A stretch of DNA of 11,392 nucleotides from CAZDIO01 sp964505555 (GCA_964505555.1 CAZDIO010000009.1:1-11392); one strand, 5' to 3'; positions 1 to 7,131 are shown, counted from the first letter of the stretch. The notes: generated from the letters alone by a model not told the origin. A program made the numbers and translations.

Positions 1-13
1 TAAGAAGTATTTT

Positions 14-97
14 AACACAGAGTTTCACGGAGTCTCACAGAGTGAAGAAAAAAAGTTAATGAATTTAACTCTGTGGAACTCCGTGAAACTCTGTGTT
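14..97. repeat. Palindromic repeat with CACAGAG decamers, copy 1
   Basis: Two 30-nt arms (14-43 and 68-97) are inverted repeats of each other around a 24-nt A-rich centre. The only mismatches are at the CT/GG dinucleotide between the second and third units. Each arm is three tandem units of about 10 nt: CACAGAGTTT, CACGGAGTCT, CACAGAGTGA. The same element recurs at 2935-3026, so this is a repeat family and not a chance hairpin. It lies about 147 nt upstream of rpsU. No ORF or T-run accompanies it, so it is not a canonical intrinsic terminator. The stretch from 98 to 244 that follows is AT-rich and shows no convincing gene or consensus promoter. Confidence 0.85.
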
Positions 98-244
98 ATT
101 CAAAAAAGGCTCGATAAACGCTTATCTTAATGCCATTCGTACCAGATACTTTTCTAATTTGCCTTTTTACTAAAAAGTGGTCATTATCTCCCTTTCTTTT
201 GGAGAAATAACACTTAATATCGCTTAGGAGTTTATTTAGCAGAG

Positions 245-448
245 ATGGTTGAGATTTACGTAGATCACAGTCTGGAAAAAGCAATGCGCATTTTAAAGCG
301 TAAGCTGATCCGAGAAGGGGTTTTTAAAGAGCTAAAGACTCGACGCTTTTATGAAAAGCCATCTGAGAAAAAGAAACGAAAATCAAAAGAAGCGCAAAAA
401 AAACGCCGAAAAGATATCGACCGCATGAAGCGCTACATGACCTACTAA
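245..448 (+). CDS. rpsU: 30S ribosomal protein S21
   Basis: This encodes a 67-aa, very basic protein of the bS21 family, a small-subunit protein near the 3' end of 16S rRNA that helps translation initiation. The family pattern is clear: an N-terminal segment ending in a paired Leu/Lys helix (LKRKLIREG, residues 17-25), then the hallmark RRFYEKPSEKKKRK at about 33-46, then a Lys/Arg-rich tail. The length is normal for S21. The ATG at 245 is chosen because the frame is closed a short way upstream (TAA at 215-217). The nearest Shine-Dalgarno-like stretch, TTAGGAG at 224-230, sits an unusually long 14 nt away. lptF starts 53 nt downstream on the same strand, so co-transcription is likely. Identity is secure by sequence pattern. 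Confidence 0.95.
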   Translation: MVEIYVDHSLEKAMRILKRKLIREGVFKELKTRRFYEKPSEKKKRKSKEAQKKRRKDIDRMKRYMTY

Positions 449-501
449 GCGACAACACAGCAAGAAGCGGCCAGATACTCAAAAAATATTCTCCGAGTGC
501 T

Positions 502-1740
502 TTGAGCCCAAATCGAAACATTCTCTTTCGCTATATTTTTCGAGAAATCACCGGCCCTTTCTTTGTCTCACTCTTTGTTTTTACCGGCATCCTATTTCTC
601 ACCCGCGTCCTCAAGCTCATGGAGCTCGTTGTAAACCGCACCGCCACCCTCCCAGATATTCTTCTCTTTTTTTCATACATCATTCCCCGCTTCCTAGAGT
701 TAACCATCCCGATGTCACTCCTTTTAGCAATTATCATTGCCTTTAGTAGGCTCAGCAGCGACAGCGAACTTATTGCGATCCGCGCCTCAGGCCAAAGTCT
801 CCAATTTTTGTTTCGTCCAGTAATTACCTTCTGCACCCTCATAGGGCTTTTCACTTTACTTCTTACCCTCTGGGTTCGTCCCTGGGCTAACTATCAACTC
901 GGAAAAGGCCTGTTTGAAGTGGCCAAGAAACAAGCAAGCGCCGGACTCATCGCGGGAGTATTTAACGATCTTGGTCTGCTTACGGTGTATGCAACGAGCA
1001 TTGAGGAGCAGGGAACAAAACTTACTGATGTGATCATTGCCGATCAACGAAACTCAGAAAAACCAAGCATTTTCATCGCACGAAACGGTTTACTCATCTC
1101 CGATGATAGTGCGCGGACGCTCTCCTTTCAACTCTGGGATGGAAGTATTCATGAAGGAAGTGGTTCAAGCTATAGTGTTACGTATTTTGATATTAACAAT
1201 ATCAACTTAAACCAACAAGAACTCCTTCAAAATGAAGCCGCCGAAAAAGGCAAAAAGTCAGATGAAATGTTTGTTGGCGAACTAAAAAAAGCTCTTTGGA
1301 AACTTGACCAAAAGCCAAGCCCACTCTCAAGCGCAGATCTTAAACAGCGCTCTCGCTATCAGGTGGAGCATCAAAAACGCTTTGTCTTTCCCTTTTCATG
1401 TGTTGCCATTGCGATGATCGCCATGGCCCTAGGTATTCAACCGCACCGGCGGTCATATAGTTCTAGCGCAAGCTATGCTTTAGGGATCTTTTTAATACTC
1501 GTCTACTATGTCCTTGTCGCTTTTGCTACCGCACTAGGGGAACAAGCCTTGATCTCTCCATATATCATTATGTGGCTTCCAAATATTATTTTTATCGGGG
1601 TTGGATATTACTTTTTCCAACATATTGAAAGTGAGCAGTGGCTTGCCTTAGGAGGCCTCTATCATCACCTGCTTTCAAAAGCTTCACAGGCGATGAATCT
1701 CAGCCTCTCCTCAAACACACCATCAAATCGAGGCAAATGA
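502..1740 (+). CDS. lptF: LPS export system permease LptF (YjgP/YjgQ family)
   Basis: This is an inner-membrane permease of the LptB2FG ABC exporter, which extracts LPS from the inner membrane and feeds it to the Lpt bridge. At 412 aa it has the family layout: TM1 about 18-40, TM2 about 52-82, TM3 about 102-125, a periplasmic beta-rich domain at about 126-290, then TM4-6 at about 293-312, 324-346 and 350-372. The cytoplasmic segment after TM2 carries the typical SDSELIAIRASG signature (86-97) that contacts LptB. The start is TTG at 502, because no ATG or GTG precedes the conserved FRYIFREI segment in frame. No strong ribosome-binding site is visible, so the start is the least certain part. 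lptG follows after 1 nt, and rpsU ends 53 nt upstream. F and G are paralogues. I assign this one as LptF from gene order and similarity to the F pattern. Confidence 0.92.
   Translation: MSPNRNILFRYIFREITGPFFVSLFVFTGILFLTRVLKLMELVVNRTATLPDILLFFSYIIPRFLELTIPMSLLLAIIIAFSRLSSDSELIAIRASGQSLQFLFRPVITFCTLIGLFTLLLTLWVRPWANYQLGKGLFEVAKKQASAGLIAGVFNDLGLLTVYATSIEEQGTKLTDVIIADQRNSEKPSIFIARNGLLISDDSARTLSFQLWDGSIHEGSGSSYSVTYFDINNINLNQQELLQNEAAEKGKKSDEMFVGELKKALWKLDQKPSPLSSADLKQRSRYQVEHQKRFVFPFSCVAIAMIAMALGIQPHRRSYSSSASYALGIFLILVYYVLVAFATALGEQALISPYIIMWLPNIIFIGVGYYFFQHIESEQWLALGGLYHHLLSKASQAMNLSLSSNTPSNRGK
1730..1733 (+). promoter_or_regulatory. Ribosome-binding site for lptG
   Basis: GAGG lies 8 nt before the ATG at 1742, inside the last codons of lptF. 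It supports the chosen lptG start and translation coupled to the upstream gene. Confidence 0.6.
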
Positions 1741-1741
1741 T

Positions 1742-2860
1742 ATGATACGTGCTCGTCGTTTTCCATTTCGTCCAACCATTTTACAACGATATATTATTAG
1801 TCAATTTCTCAGCACTTTCTTTCTTTGCCTCCTGAGTTCGTGCTTACTCTTTCTTGTCTTTGATTTCTTTGAGCGTATTAAAGTATTCTTTGGTGACGAT
1901 GCCTCTCTTCTCCAAGTATTGTCTTATCTCTTTTTTAAAATTCCCTTAATTGTGCAACTCATGGCCCCTGTTGCGGTGCTGATTGCAACACTATTAACAG
2001 TCGGTCGAATGTCTCAACAAAGTGAAATTACTGCGATGCGTGCCTGCGGCGTCAGCCTTTTTTGGCTTGCTCGTCCACTCGTGCTGATGGGAATAGTTTT
2101 TTCGTTTTTAATGTTTCTTGCTGGAGAAACGATCGTTCCCTGGGCAAGCGAAAAAGTTGATCAGATTTATCATTTTGATATCAGAAAAAAGGCCGAGAAA
2201 GGAAGCCTGAGCCGTTCTCAATTTTGGCTCCGCCAACAAAATAAATTTTTTAACGTCGGCTTTTATGATTCTCGCTCTGCGACCCTTCACCAAGTATCTA
2301 TCTATGAATTCAGCGACTCTTTTCTTTTGCGCTCACGGATTGATGCCAATCGTGTTCTCTGGAAAGGACCAAACATTGGCTGGGTAATGGAAGAGGTCAT
2401 TGAAACCACATTTGATGCAGAAGGAAGTGTCGCTACCTCAAGGTTTTCCCTCCTTCCTCTACCAATTCGCGAAACACCTGCAGATTTTCTCAATCATGAA
2501 AAGAGCCCTGAGTCTTTAAGCTTTCTTGCGCTCCGAAGCTATATTGCGAAATTAAAAAGTGAAGGAGTCCCTGTCAGCAAATACCTTGTTGAACTCCATG
2601 CTAAACTTTCTTTTCCTTTGATTAATGTGATCATTATTCTTGTAGCTTTTCCCTTTGCACTGAGTTCCGCACGCTCTGGAACACTAACAACAAGCTTTTT
2701 GGCAGGGGTCTCAACGGGTTTTGGGTATTACTTCATTCATGCGTTTGCAACATCATTTGGGGCGGCAGAACTTATTCCTGTTGTGCCCGCGGCATGGGCA
2801 GCAAACATTCTTTTTGCAAGCCTTGGCGGCTTTCTCATGACCGGAGCCGAGCAGCCCTAA
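1742..2860 (+). CDS. lptG: LPS export system permease LptG (YjgP/YjgQ family)
   Basis: This is the second permease of the LptB2FG exporter, partner of the LptF encoded just upstream. At 372 aa it has the same 3 + 3 helix plan: TM1 about 20-42, TM2 about 58-85, TM3 about 108-130, a periplasmic jellyroll-type domain at about 131-285, then TM4-6 at about 288-308, 314-335 and 342-365. The coupling segment after TM2 reads MSQQSEITAMRACGVS (90-105), the G/F family signature for the LptB interface. The helix-1 region ending in LVFDFFERI matches the LptG pattern. The start ATG has a good GAGG 8 nt upstream. No lptB, lptC or lptA is in the window, so the ATPase and bridge proteins must be encoded elsewhere. 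A 74-nt spacer after the stop leads into palindromic repeat copy 2. Confidence 0.92.
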   Translation: MIRARRFPFRPTILQRYIISQFLSTFFLCLLSSCLLFLVFDFFERIKVFFGDDASLLQVLSYLFFKIPLIVQLMAPVAVLIATLLTVGRMSQQSEITAMRACGVSLFWLARPLVLMGIVFSFLMFLAGETIVPWASEKVDQIYHFDIRKKAEKGSLSRSQFWLRQQNKFFNVGFYDSRSATLHQVSIYEFSDSFLLRSRIDANRVLWKGPNIGWVMEEVIETTFDAEGSVATSRFSLLPLPIRETPADFLNHEKSPESLSFLALRSYIAKLKSEGVPVSKYLVELHAKLSFPLINVIIILVAFPFALSSARSGTLTTSFLAGVSTGFGYYFIHAFATSFGAAELIPVVPAAWAANILFASLGGFLMTGAEQP

Positions 2861-2934
2861 CGCCGTTTTGCTTTGGCTCTGGTGTAGACTGCCGGAATTT
2901 GTTGCGACTCGTAATCTTCTATAGATTTTTAATT

Positions 2935-3026
2935 GAACACAGAGTTTCACAGAGTCACACAGAGGTCAGAAAAAGGCTTTTAGCTCTACCATTTAACTCT
3001 GTGCAACCCTGTGAAACTCTGTGTTC
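2935..3026. repeat. Palindromic repeat with CACAGAG decamers, copy 2
   Basis: Arms at 2935-2964 and 2997-3026 are inverted repeats with a few mismatches, around a 32-nt centre unrelated to that of copy 1 apart from its ATTTAACT-like edge. The arm again contains three decamers: CACAGAGTTT, CACAGAGTCA, CACAGAGGTC. The first 15 nt of the arm (AACACAGAGTTTCAC) are identical to copy 1. It lies between lptG and the pseudo hybrid kinase gene. The rest of the 2861-3149 spacer shows no gene or confident promoter. Confidence 0.85.
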
Positions 3027-3149
3027 AAATTCATTTCCTCTTACCTCAAACGGCTCTCGCGTCAATCTTCCGGTCCATAGTCTAAACTGTCGCCAACCTT
3101 TAGCCGATACATCTTATGTTCTTAATTTTCTTCAGCATTTTTTAGATCC

Positions 3150-4769
3150 GTGCGTAATAAGGGAACCGTGGGAACGCAGACAATAGAAGCGCTGCTTGTA
3201 ACAGCTAATGAAACAGAATCTCGAACCATCTCCCGAATGGTGGTTCACGCCTGCCATGAAGGACTCTCAAAATTAGGAAGTGTTCGTATTCTCCATGCAC
3301 CAAGCATTGCTGGTGCCATGAAGATGTTACTCAGTGATCAATTTGACATTGTGCTTCTTGATGCGCACTTACCAGATTCATGTGGCATAGAAGGAATCGT
3401 CGCGGTAAGAAGCGCTGCGCCAGAAATCCCTATTCTCGTTTTAAGCGGTGCTCGACATCATCAACGAGAAAATGAAGCGATCGCCGCAGGTGCTCAAGAC
3501 TTTCTCCTGAAACGAGAACTCAACGGTGAGGGAATTCTTCGCTCAATGGAATATGCCATCGCTCGAATGAAGACGGTAAAAAAGCTCTCCAGTGATCTCG
3601 AAGCTCGAGAAACCTCTCTCGAAGTGCAAGATGCCTTTCTGTTTACGATGCAACAGGAACTCTGTCGACCATTAACAACGATTGTCGGTTTTACCGAAAT
3701 GCTCCTTTCTGAAAAACTCCCCGCCACGATGAGACGATCAATGGTTGAAACCATTCAGCGAAATAGTAATTACTTATTGCGACTCATAAAAAGTAGCGCC
3801 GATCTCTCCCAGCTCAAGTCAGGGATGCTCCCCGTAGAGGTTGTTCAAACCTCAGCAACAAAAATACTCTCCGAAGTTGACCGCAAAATGCGAAGAAAAG
3901 CCCTCGATAAAGGTCTCTCTCTTCACGTGGCACACTCAACGCCTATTCCTGAAATGGTGCTTACCGATCCCGAACGACTTCAACAGATTCTCTTTTATTT
4001 ACTCTCTACCGCCATTGAGCTTGCACAGCAGGGAGAGATCATGGTCGATGTCAGTTGTGATGTTGATCTCTCACAATGCATTTTTCAGATTCGCTACAGC
4101 GGAATCGGTTTACATCCACGAGGAGAAAACGAGCTTCTCCGAAGCGAGTTCCAAGAGGTTAGTCTAGAATTATTTCTTGCCCAGGAGCTTGCCGAACGCC
4201 TCGGTGGCTCACTGAAAGTCACTTCTGAAGAAGATCTGAAGCAGGTATTTCAAGTCTCAATTGATACGGGGCCACTTGATTCGGTGCAGATGATCGGTGC
4301 AAATACTTCAGCCACGAATACTCTGGAAACAAATGACTATCCTCACTTTAATGGAAACGTTCTGATTGCAGAAGACTGTCCTGACACTCAACAATTGCTC
4401 TCTTATCTTCTAGCAAAATGTGGCGTTAACGTATCGGTCGTTCAAGACGGAAAAGAAGCTGTCAAACGCGCACGATCTGAAAAATTCGATCTCGTTATCC
4501 TCAGCGGTCAACTTCCAGGTCTTGATGGAATCTCCGTAGCGACTCTTCTTCGTCAGAAAGGATACACCGCTCCAATTATCGCCTTTAGTGGGCTGATGAA
4601 TAAAAATCAGACTAAAACTGCCTCACTCTTTACCGACTATCTCAGAAAGCCATTTACAAAAACCGAACTCTTCTCACTCCTTGGACGTTATCTCGAAGAA
4701 AATCCCGAAGACCAAGAAACCCCCGTTCTCGACACATTGCTCGTCGATACGCCTAAGTATCCGATGTAG
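3150..4769 (+). CDS. Degenerate hybrid histidine kinase (REC-HisKA-HATPase-REC) lacking catalytic residues
   Basis: This is a 539-aa soluble protein with no signal peptide or membrane segment. In order: receiver domain about 12-121, a coiled-coil-like linker about 125-160, HisKA about 160-225, HATPase about 268-375, and a second receiver about 402-518. The folds are clear, but the chemistry is not. The H-box has Gln169 in the phospho-His position (MQQEL for the usual MSHEL). The N-box has Thr287 for the invariant Asn, and the G1 box has Tyr316 for Asp (YSGIG). Receiver 2 keeps the acidic pair Glu408/Asp409 and Lys500 but has Ser452 for the phospho-Asp. Receiver 1 keeps Asp71 and Lys121 but has Thr18/Ala19 in place of the acidic pair. 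No module therefore looks able to phosphorylate, and a scaffold or regulatory role is inferred. The start is GTG 3150. GTG 3168, preceded by AAGGGA at 3159-3164, is an alternative. The reading frame is intact, so this is not an obvious pseudogene. It stands alone, convergent with rmd. Confidence 0.82.
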   Translation: MRNKGTVGTQTIEALLVTANETESRTISRMVVHACHEGLSKLGSVRILHAPSIAGAMKMLLSDQFDIVLLDAHLPDSCGIEGIVAVRSAAPEIPILVLSGARHHQRENEAIAAGAQDFLLKRELNGEGILRSMEYAIARMKTVKKLSSDLEARETSLEVQDAFLFTMQQELCRPLTTIVGFTEMLLSEKLPATMRRSMVETIQRNSNYLLRLIKSSADLSQLKSGMLPVEVVQTSATKILSEVDRKMRRKALDKGLSLHVAHSTPIPEMVLTDPERLQQILFYLLSTAIELAQQGEIMVDVSCDVDLSQCIFQIRYSGIGLHPRGENELLRSEFQEVSLELFLAQELAERLGGSLKVTSEEDLKQVFQVSIDTGPLDSVQMIGANTSATNTLETNDYPHFNGNVLIAEDCPDTQQLLSYLLAKCGVNVSVVQDGKEAVKRARSEKFDLVILSGQLPGLDGISVATLLRQKGYTAPIIAFSGLMNKNQTKTASLFTDYLRKPFTKTELFSLLGRYLEENPEDQETPVLDTLLVDTPKYPM

Positions 4770-4783
4770 TTGCCTAAAGAAAC

Positions 4784-4886
4784 CTTAGACTTAGGGTCTT
4801 TAAGTCTTCTCCTTAAACTACACTTAGAGCAAGTGCAGGTGCAAGGCTAAGTGTAGTTTAAGGAGAAGGTTAAGTGAAAGTCTAAG
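4784..4886. repeat. Long imperfect inverted repeat A
   Basis: Arms 4784-4827 and 4847-4886 are inverted repeats around a 19-nt loop. The inner 22 nt (4806-4827 with 4847-4868) pair perfectly. The outer part pairs less well until the ends, where CTTAGACTT again matches AAGTCTAAG. It begins 14 nt after the stop of the kinase-like gene, a plausible place for a transcription terminator, but the downstream base run is mixed (ATAGTGTATAAAAAC) and has no U-tract. On the other strand the flank reads GTTTCTTTAG, only weakly T-rich. Confidence 0.8.
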
Positions 4887-4984
4887 ATAGTGTATAAAAA
4901 CTTTTAGAGACTTTGGTCGGGAAGGTTTTGATACGGGGTCTAAGATTAAGAAAGATAATTGAAAACAACCAACGACACATCGTC

Positions 4985-5095
4985 AGCGTTGAAGAGGGGG
5001 AAGGGTCCTTGAAAAACCGTTTCCGCGCCGAAGGGATTGGCGCAACCAATCCCGTGAGGGAAGTTTTTCAAGGACCCTTCCCCCTCTTCAACGCT
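4985..5095. repeat. Cruciform-like element B: perfect 33-bp inverted repeat with internal hairpin
   Basis: Arms 4985-5017 and 5063-5095 are exact reverse complements over 33 nt, with strongly purine/pyrimidine-skewed arms (GAAGAGGGGGAAGGG on the plus strand of the left arm). Inside the 45-nt centre is a second perfect 8-bp stem, GGGATTGG (5033-5040) with CCAATCCC (5046-5053), closing a 5-nt CGCAA loop. A few further pairs (TTTCC with GGGAA) can form between the two. The result is a nested, two-tier hairpin in RNA or extruded DNA. No T-run follows on either strand. No protein-coding explanation was found. Confidence 0.85.
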
Positions 5096-5128
5096 TCGGA
5101 TCTCCCAGAGACCCCAACCCACTACACA

Positions 5129-6103
5129 CTACCTCTCCTTTGCCCCTAAGACCTCAATCCAATAAGCAAGCAAGCTAGAGAGTGTTCCATCAAGCTCAAT
5201 TCGCGGCTTCCAGCCAAAATCTTTTTGAGCTTTTTGATAACTTCCATAAATATCAGCGATATCAACAGGTCGTAACCGTGCTTCATCAACCTCAATCTCC
5301 GCTTCGATCTCCGCTATCGAAATTAATTTGGTGAGCATCTCCTTAATTTCAACACTCTTTCCTGAGCAGAGATTATACGCCTCACCCCGCTTCCCATTAA
5401 GAAGCGCCTCTCGATACCCGCGAACGATATCTGAAACATCACTAAAATCTCGTTTTGCTTCTAAATTTCCAACAAGGATCTTGTTTGATGCTTTTCCTAA
5501 CTTAATTGCCGCTACCTGCTTTGCAAATCCAGCGATAGAGAAATTCTCACTCTGCCCCGGACCAAGATGATTAAACGGTCGCACCCGCAAAACATCCACG
5601 CTGTCATGAAAAAAGTATTTAAAGGAAATTACGTCTGCTGCTGCTTTTGATGCACCATACACAGTAACTGGCCGCAATTCCGCAAGCTCTGTAAGAGGAA
5701 GACTTCCTGGTCGAGGTTCCCCATATACTTCTGCCGAGGTAACCACAAGTACCCGAGATTTTTTTGAATGCTTACTGACCGCCTCTAAAATATTGCTCGT
5801 TCCAAAGGTATTTACTTGAAATACTCTTTCCAGATCGTTCTCTTGCGAAGGAACAAAGCTCAATCCGGCAAGATGGTAAATTGCATCTGGTTGAAGAAGC
5901 GCAAGGAGCTGCTCCACGCCTTTTTTATCCGCTACGTCCAATGCAAATGACTGAACAGCCTTCGGAATTGGATACTTGTTTTTATTGTCTTCTTCTTTTG
6001 CTTTCGGGTGGTAGGTGAGCGCAACATCATCACCGCATTTTAAGAGATGCTCTGCAAGATGTCTTCCAACAAATCCATGACCACCAGTAATTAATGCTCG
6101 CAT
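5129..6103 (-). CDS. rmd: GDP-6-deoxy-D-mannose (GDP-4-keto-6-deoxy-D-mannose) reductase, Rmd type
   Basis: This is a 324-aa extended short-chain dehydrogenase that would reduce the 4-keto group of GDP-4-keto-6-deoxy-D-mannose to give GDP-D-rhamnose. Visible motifs: the Rossmann glycine motif TGGHGFVG (6-13), Ser123 in VTSAEVYG, the catalytic pair Tyr149/Lys153 (YGASK), and the segment RPFNHLGPGQ (165-174) followed by VGNLEAKRDFSDV (201-213). The last two are typical of the Rmd family and not of GDP-fucose synthase. The ATG lies 2 nt after the gmd stop, so the substrate-producing and reducing enzymes are translationally adjacent. A weak AGAAG precedes the start within the end of gmd. This is the last gene of the operon and converges on the repeat-rich spacer. 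A related NDP-sugar epimerase is the main alternative, but the context favours Rmd. Confidence 0.86.
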   Translation of the reverse strand: MRALITGGHGFVGRHLAEHLLKCGDDVALTYHPKAKEEDNKNKYPIPKAVQSFALDVADKKGVEQLLALLQPDAIYHLAGLSFVPSQENDLERVFQVNTFGTSNILEAVSKHSKKSRVLVVTSAEVYGEPRPGSLPLTELAELRPVTVYGASKAAADVISFKYFFHDSVDVLRVRPFNHLGPGQSENFSIAGFAKQVAAIKLGKASNKILVGNLEAKRDFSDVSDIVRGYREALLNGKRGEAYNLCSGKSVEIKEMLTKLISIAEIEAEIEVDEARLRPVDIADIYGSYQKAQKDFGWKPRIELDGTLSSLLAYWIEVLGAKER

Positions 6104-6105
6104 GT

Positions 6106-7077
6106 TTACTTCTTTTGGTTCCTCTCAATATCTGCATCAACCATCATCTTCACCAGCGATTCAAAACTTACCTCAGGATCCCATCCAAAGTCTTTTCGTG
6201 CCTTGGAATGATCTCCTACGAGAAGATCCACTTCGGCTGGGCGCATAAATCGCTCATCACTCTTAACATACTTCTTCCAATCAAGTCCCACGTGAGAAAA
6301 CGCACATTCTACGAGATCCTTGACTGAGTGGGTTTCCCCCGTGGCAATAACATAATCCTCAGGTTCCGATTGTTGCAACATCTGCCACATCGCCTTCACA
6401 TAATCACCCGCAAACCCCCAATCCCGTTTCGCATCAAGATTTCCCAACCGAAGCTCAGTATCAATTCCCAATTTAATTCTCGCCACGCCATGAGTGACCT
6501 TACGGGTAACAAACTCAAGCCCTCTTCGTGGGGACTCATGATTGAATAAAATCCCAGAGACGGCAAATAGATTATAACTTTCTCGATAGTTGACGGTAAT
6601 AAAATGCCCATAACATTTAGCAACACCATAGGGAGAGCGAGGATAGAATGGGGTAAGCTCGTTTTGTGGGGTCTCTCGAACCTTCCCATACATTTCAGAA
6701 CTTGACGCCTGATAGAACCGAATCTGTGGATTTACCAGACGAACCGCTTCCAGCAGCCGCGTTACCCCCAGTGCAGTAAATTCTCCGGTAAGCACAGGCT
6801 GTTGCCAACTCGTGGGCACAAAGCTTTGTGCTGCTAGATTATAAACCTCATCTGGTTTTACATCAGTTAGCACGCTAATTAATGAGAGCTGATCAAGAAG
6901 ATCTCCTTGCAAAAGCTCAACTTTGTTACGAAGGTGCGCAATTCGTTCAAAATTCTCGGTTGATGCCCGTCGCACCATTCCAACAACGCGGTATCCTTGA
7001 GAGAGCAAGAATTCCGCTAAATATGAACCATCTTGACCGGTGATCCCCGTTACTAAAGCAACTTTTTGTTTCTTCAT
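6106..7077 (-). CDS. gmd: GDP-mannose 4,6-dehydratase
   Basis: This enzyme converts GDP-D-mannose to GDP-4-keto-6-deoxy-D-mannose, using tightly bound NADP. At 323 aa it is complete and shows the Gmd signature set: TGITGQDGSYL (10-20) for cofactor binding, QASSSEMYG (123-131) with Ser127/Glu128 at the active site, Tyr150/Lys154 (YGVAK), NHESPRRG (169-176) and LGNLDAKRDWG (201-211). NHESPRRG and the RDWG ending separate it from dTDP-glucose dehydratases. It follows the guanylyltransferase gene after 54 nt and precedes rmd by 2 nt, so the three genes give a linear pathway to GDP-D-rhamnose. The ribosome-binding site is weak. Confidence 0.94.
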   Translation of the reverse strand: MKKQKVALVTGITGQDGSYLAEFLLSQGYRVVGMVRRASTENFERIAHLRNKVELLQGDLLDQLSLISVLTDVKPDEVYNLAAQSFVPTSWQQPVLTGEFTALGVTRLLEAVRLVNPQIRFYQASSSEMYGKVRETPQNELTPFYPRSPYGVAKCYGHFITVNYRESYNLFAVSGILFNHESPRRGLEFVTRKVTHGVARIKLGIDTELRLGNLDAKRDWGFAGDYVKAMWQMLQQSEPEDYVIATGETHSVKDLVECAFSHVGLDWKKYVKSDERFMRPAEVDLLVGDHSKARKDFGWDPEVSFESLVKMMVDADIERNQKK

Positions 7078-7131
7078 CGCACTTTACAAAATTTAATGTC
7101 TCGTTGTTTCTTTGCGTTGATATTGATATTT

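Larger units (their letters stand above)
4770..5128. other. 359-nt non-coding spacer between convergent genes, rich in inverted repeats
   Basis: The stop codons of the kinase-like gene (plus) and rmd (minus) face each other here. The spacer holds two long inverted repeats (4784-4886 and 4985-5095). The heptamer GGGGTCT at 4935-4941 can pair with AGACCCC at 5109-5115, which would close a larger structure around the second one. The 9-mer GTCTAAGAT occurs twice (4880-4888 and 4938-4946), and its inverse CTTAGAC opens the first repeat. Short open frames through this stretch run across the palindromes and look non-coding. Termination between convergent genes is the simplest role, but neither hairpin is followed by a clear T-run. 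Confidence 0.75.

Noticed and set aside
14..97. Possible CRISPR-like array from the repeated CACAGAG units
   Set aside because: The units are 10 nt and directly adjacent without spacers, and they are mirrored as a palindrome. No cas gene is present.
98..244. Promoter or leader structure upstream of rpsU
   Set aside because: The stretch is AT-rich with a small CTTTTT-ACT-AAAAAG hairpin near 162-176, but no convincing -35/-10 pair at proper spacing could be picked out.
2794..3186. 130-codon open frame on the plus strand between lptG and the kinase-like gene
   Set aside because: It overlaps the end of lptG in another frame, runs straight through palindromic repeat copy 2, and its translation looks like no known family.
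4870..4896. Promoter-like pair TTAAGT and TATAAA, 17 nt apart, overlapping inverted repeat A
   Set aside because: The -10 match is good but the -35 is poor, and no gene lies downstream on that strand. Not reported as a feature.
4784..5095. Insertion sequence, retron or integron attC remnant
   Set aside because: No transposase, reverse transcriptase or integrase is in the window. The two inverted repeats are unlike each other, and no flanking target duplication was found.
4913..5149. 78-codon open frame through inverted repeat B
   Set aside because: It spans both arms of a perfect palindrome and enters rmd on the opposite strand. The translation is simply the palindrome read through, with no credible start signal.
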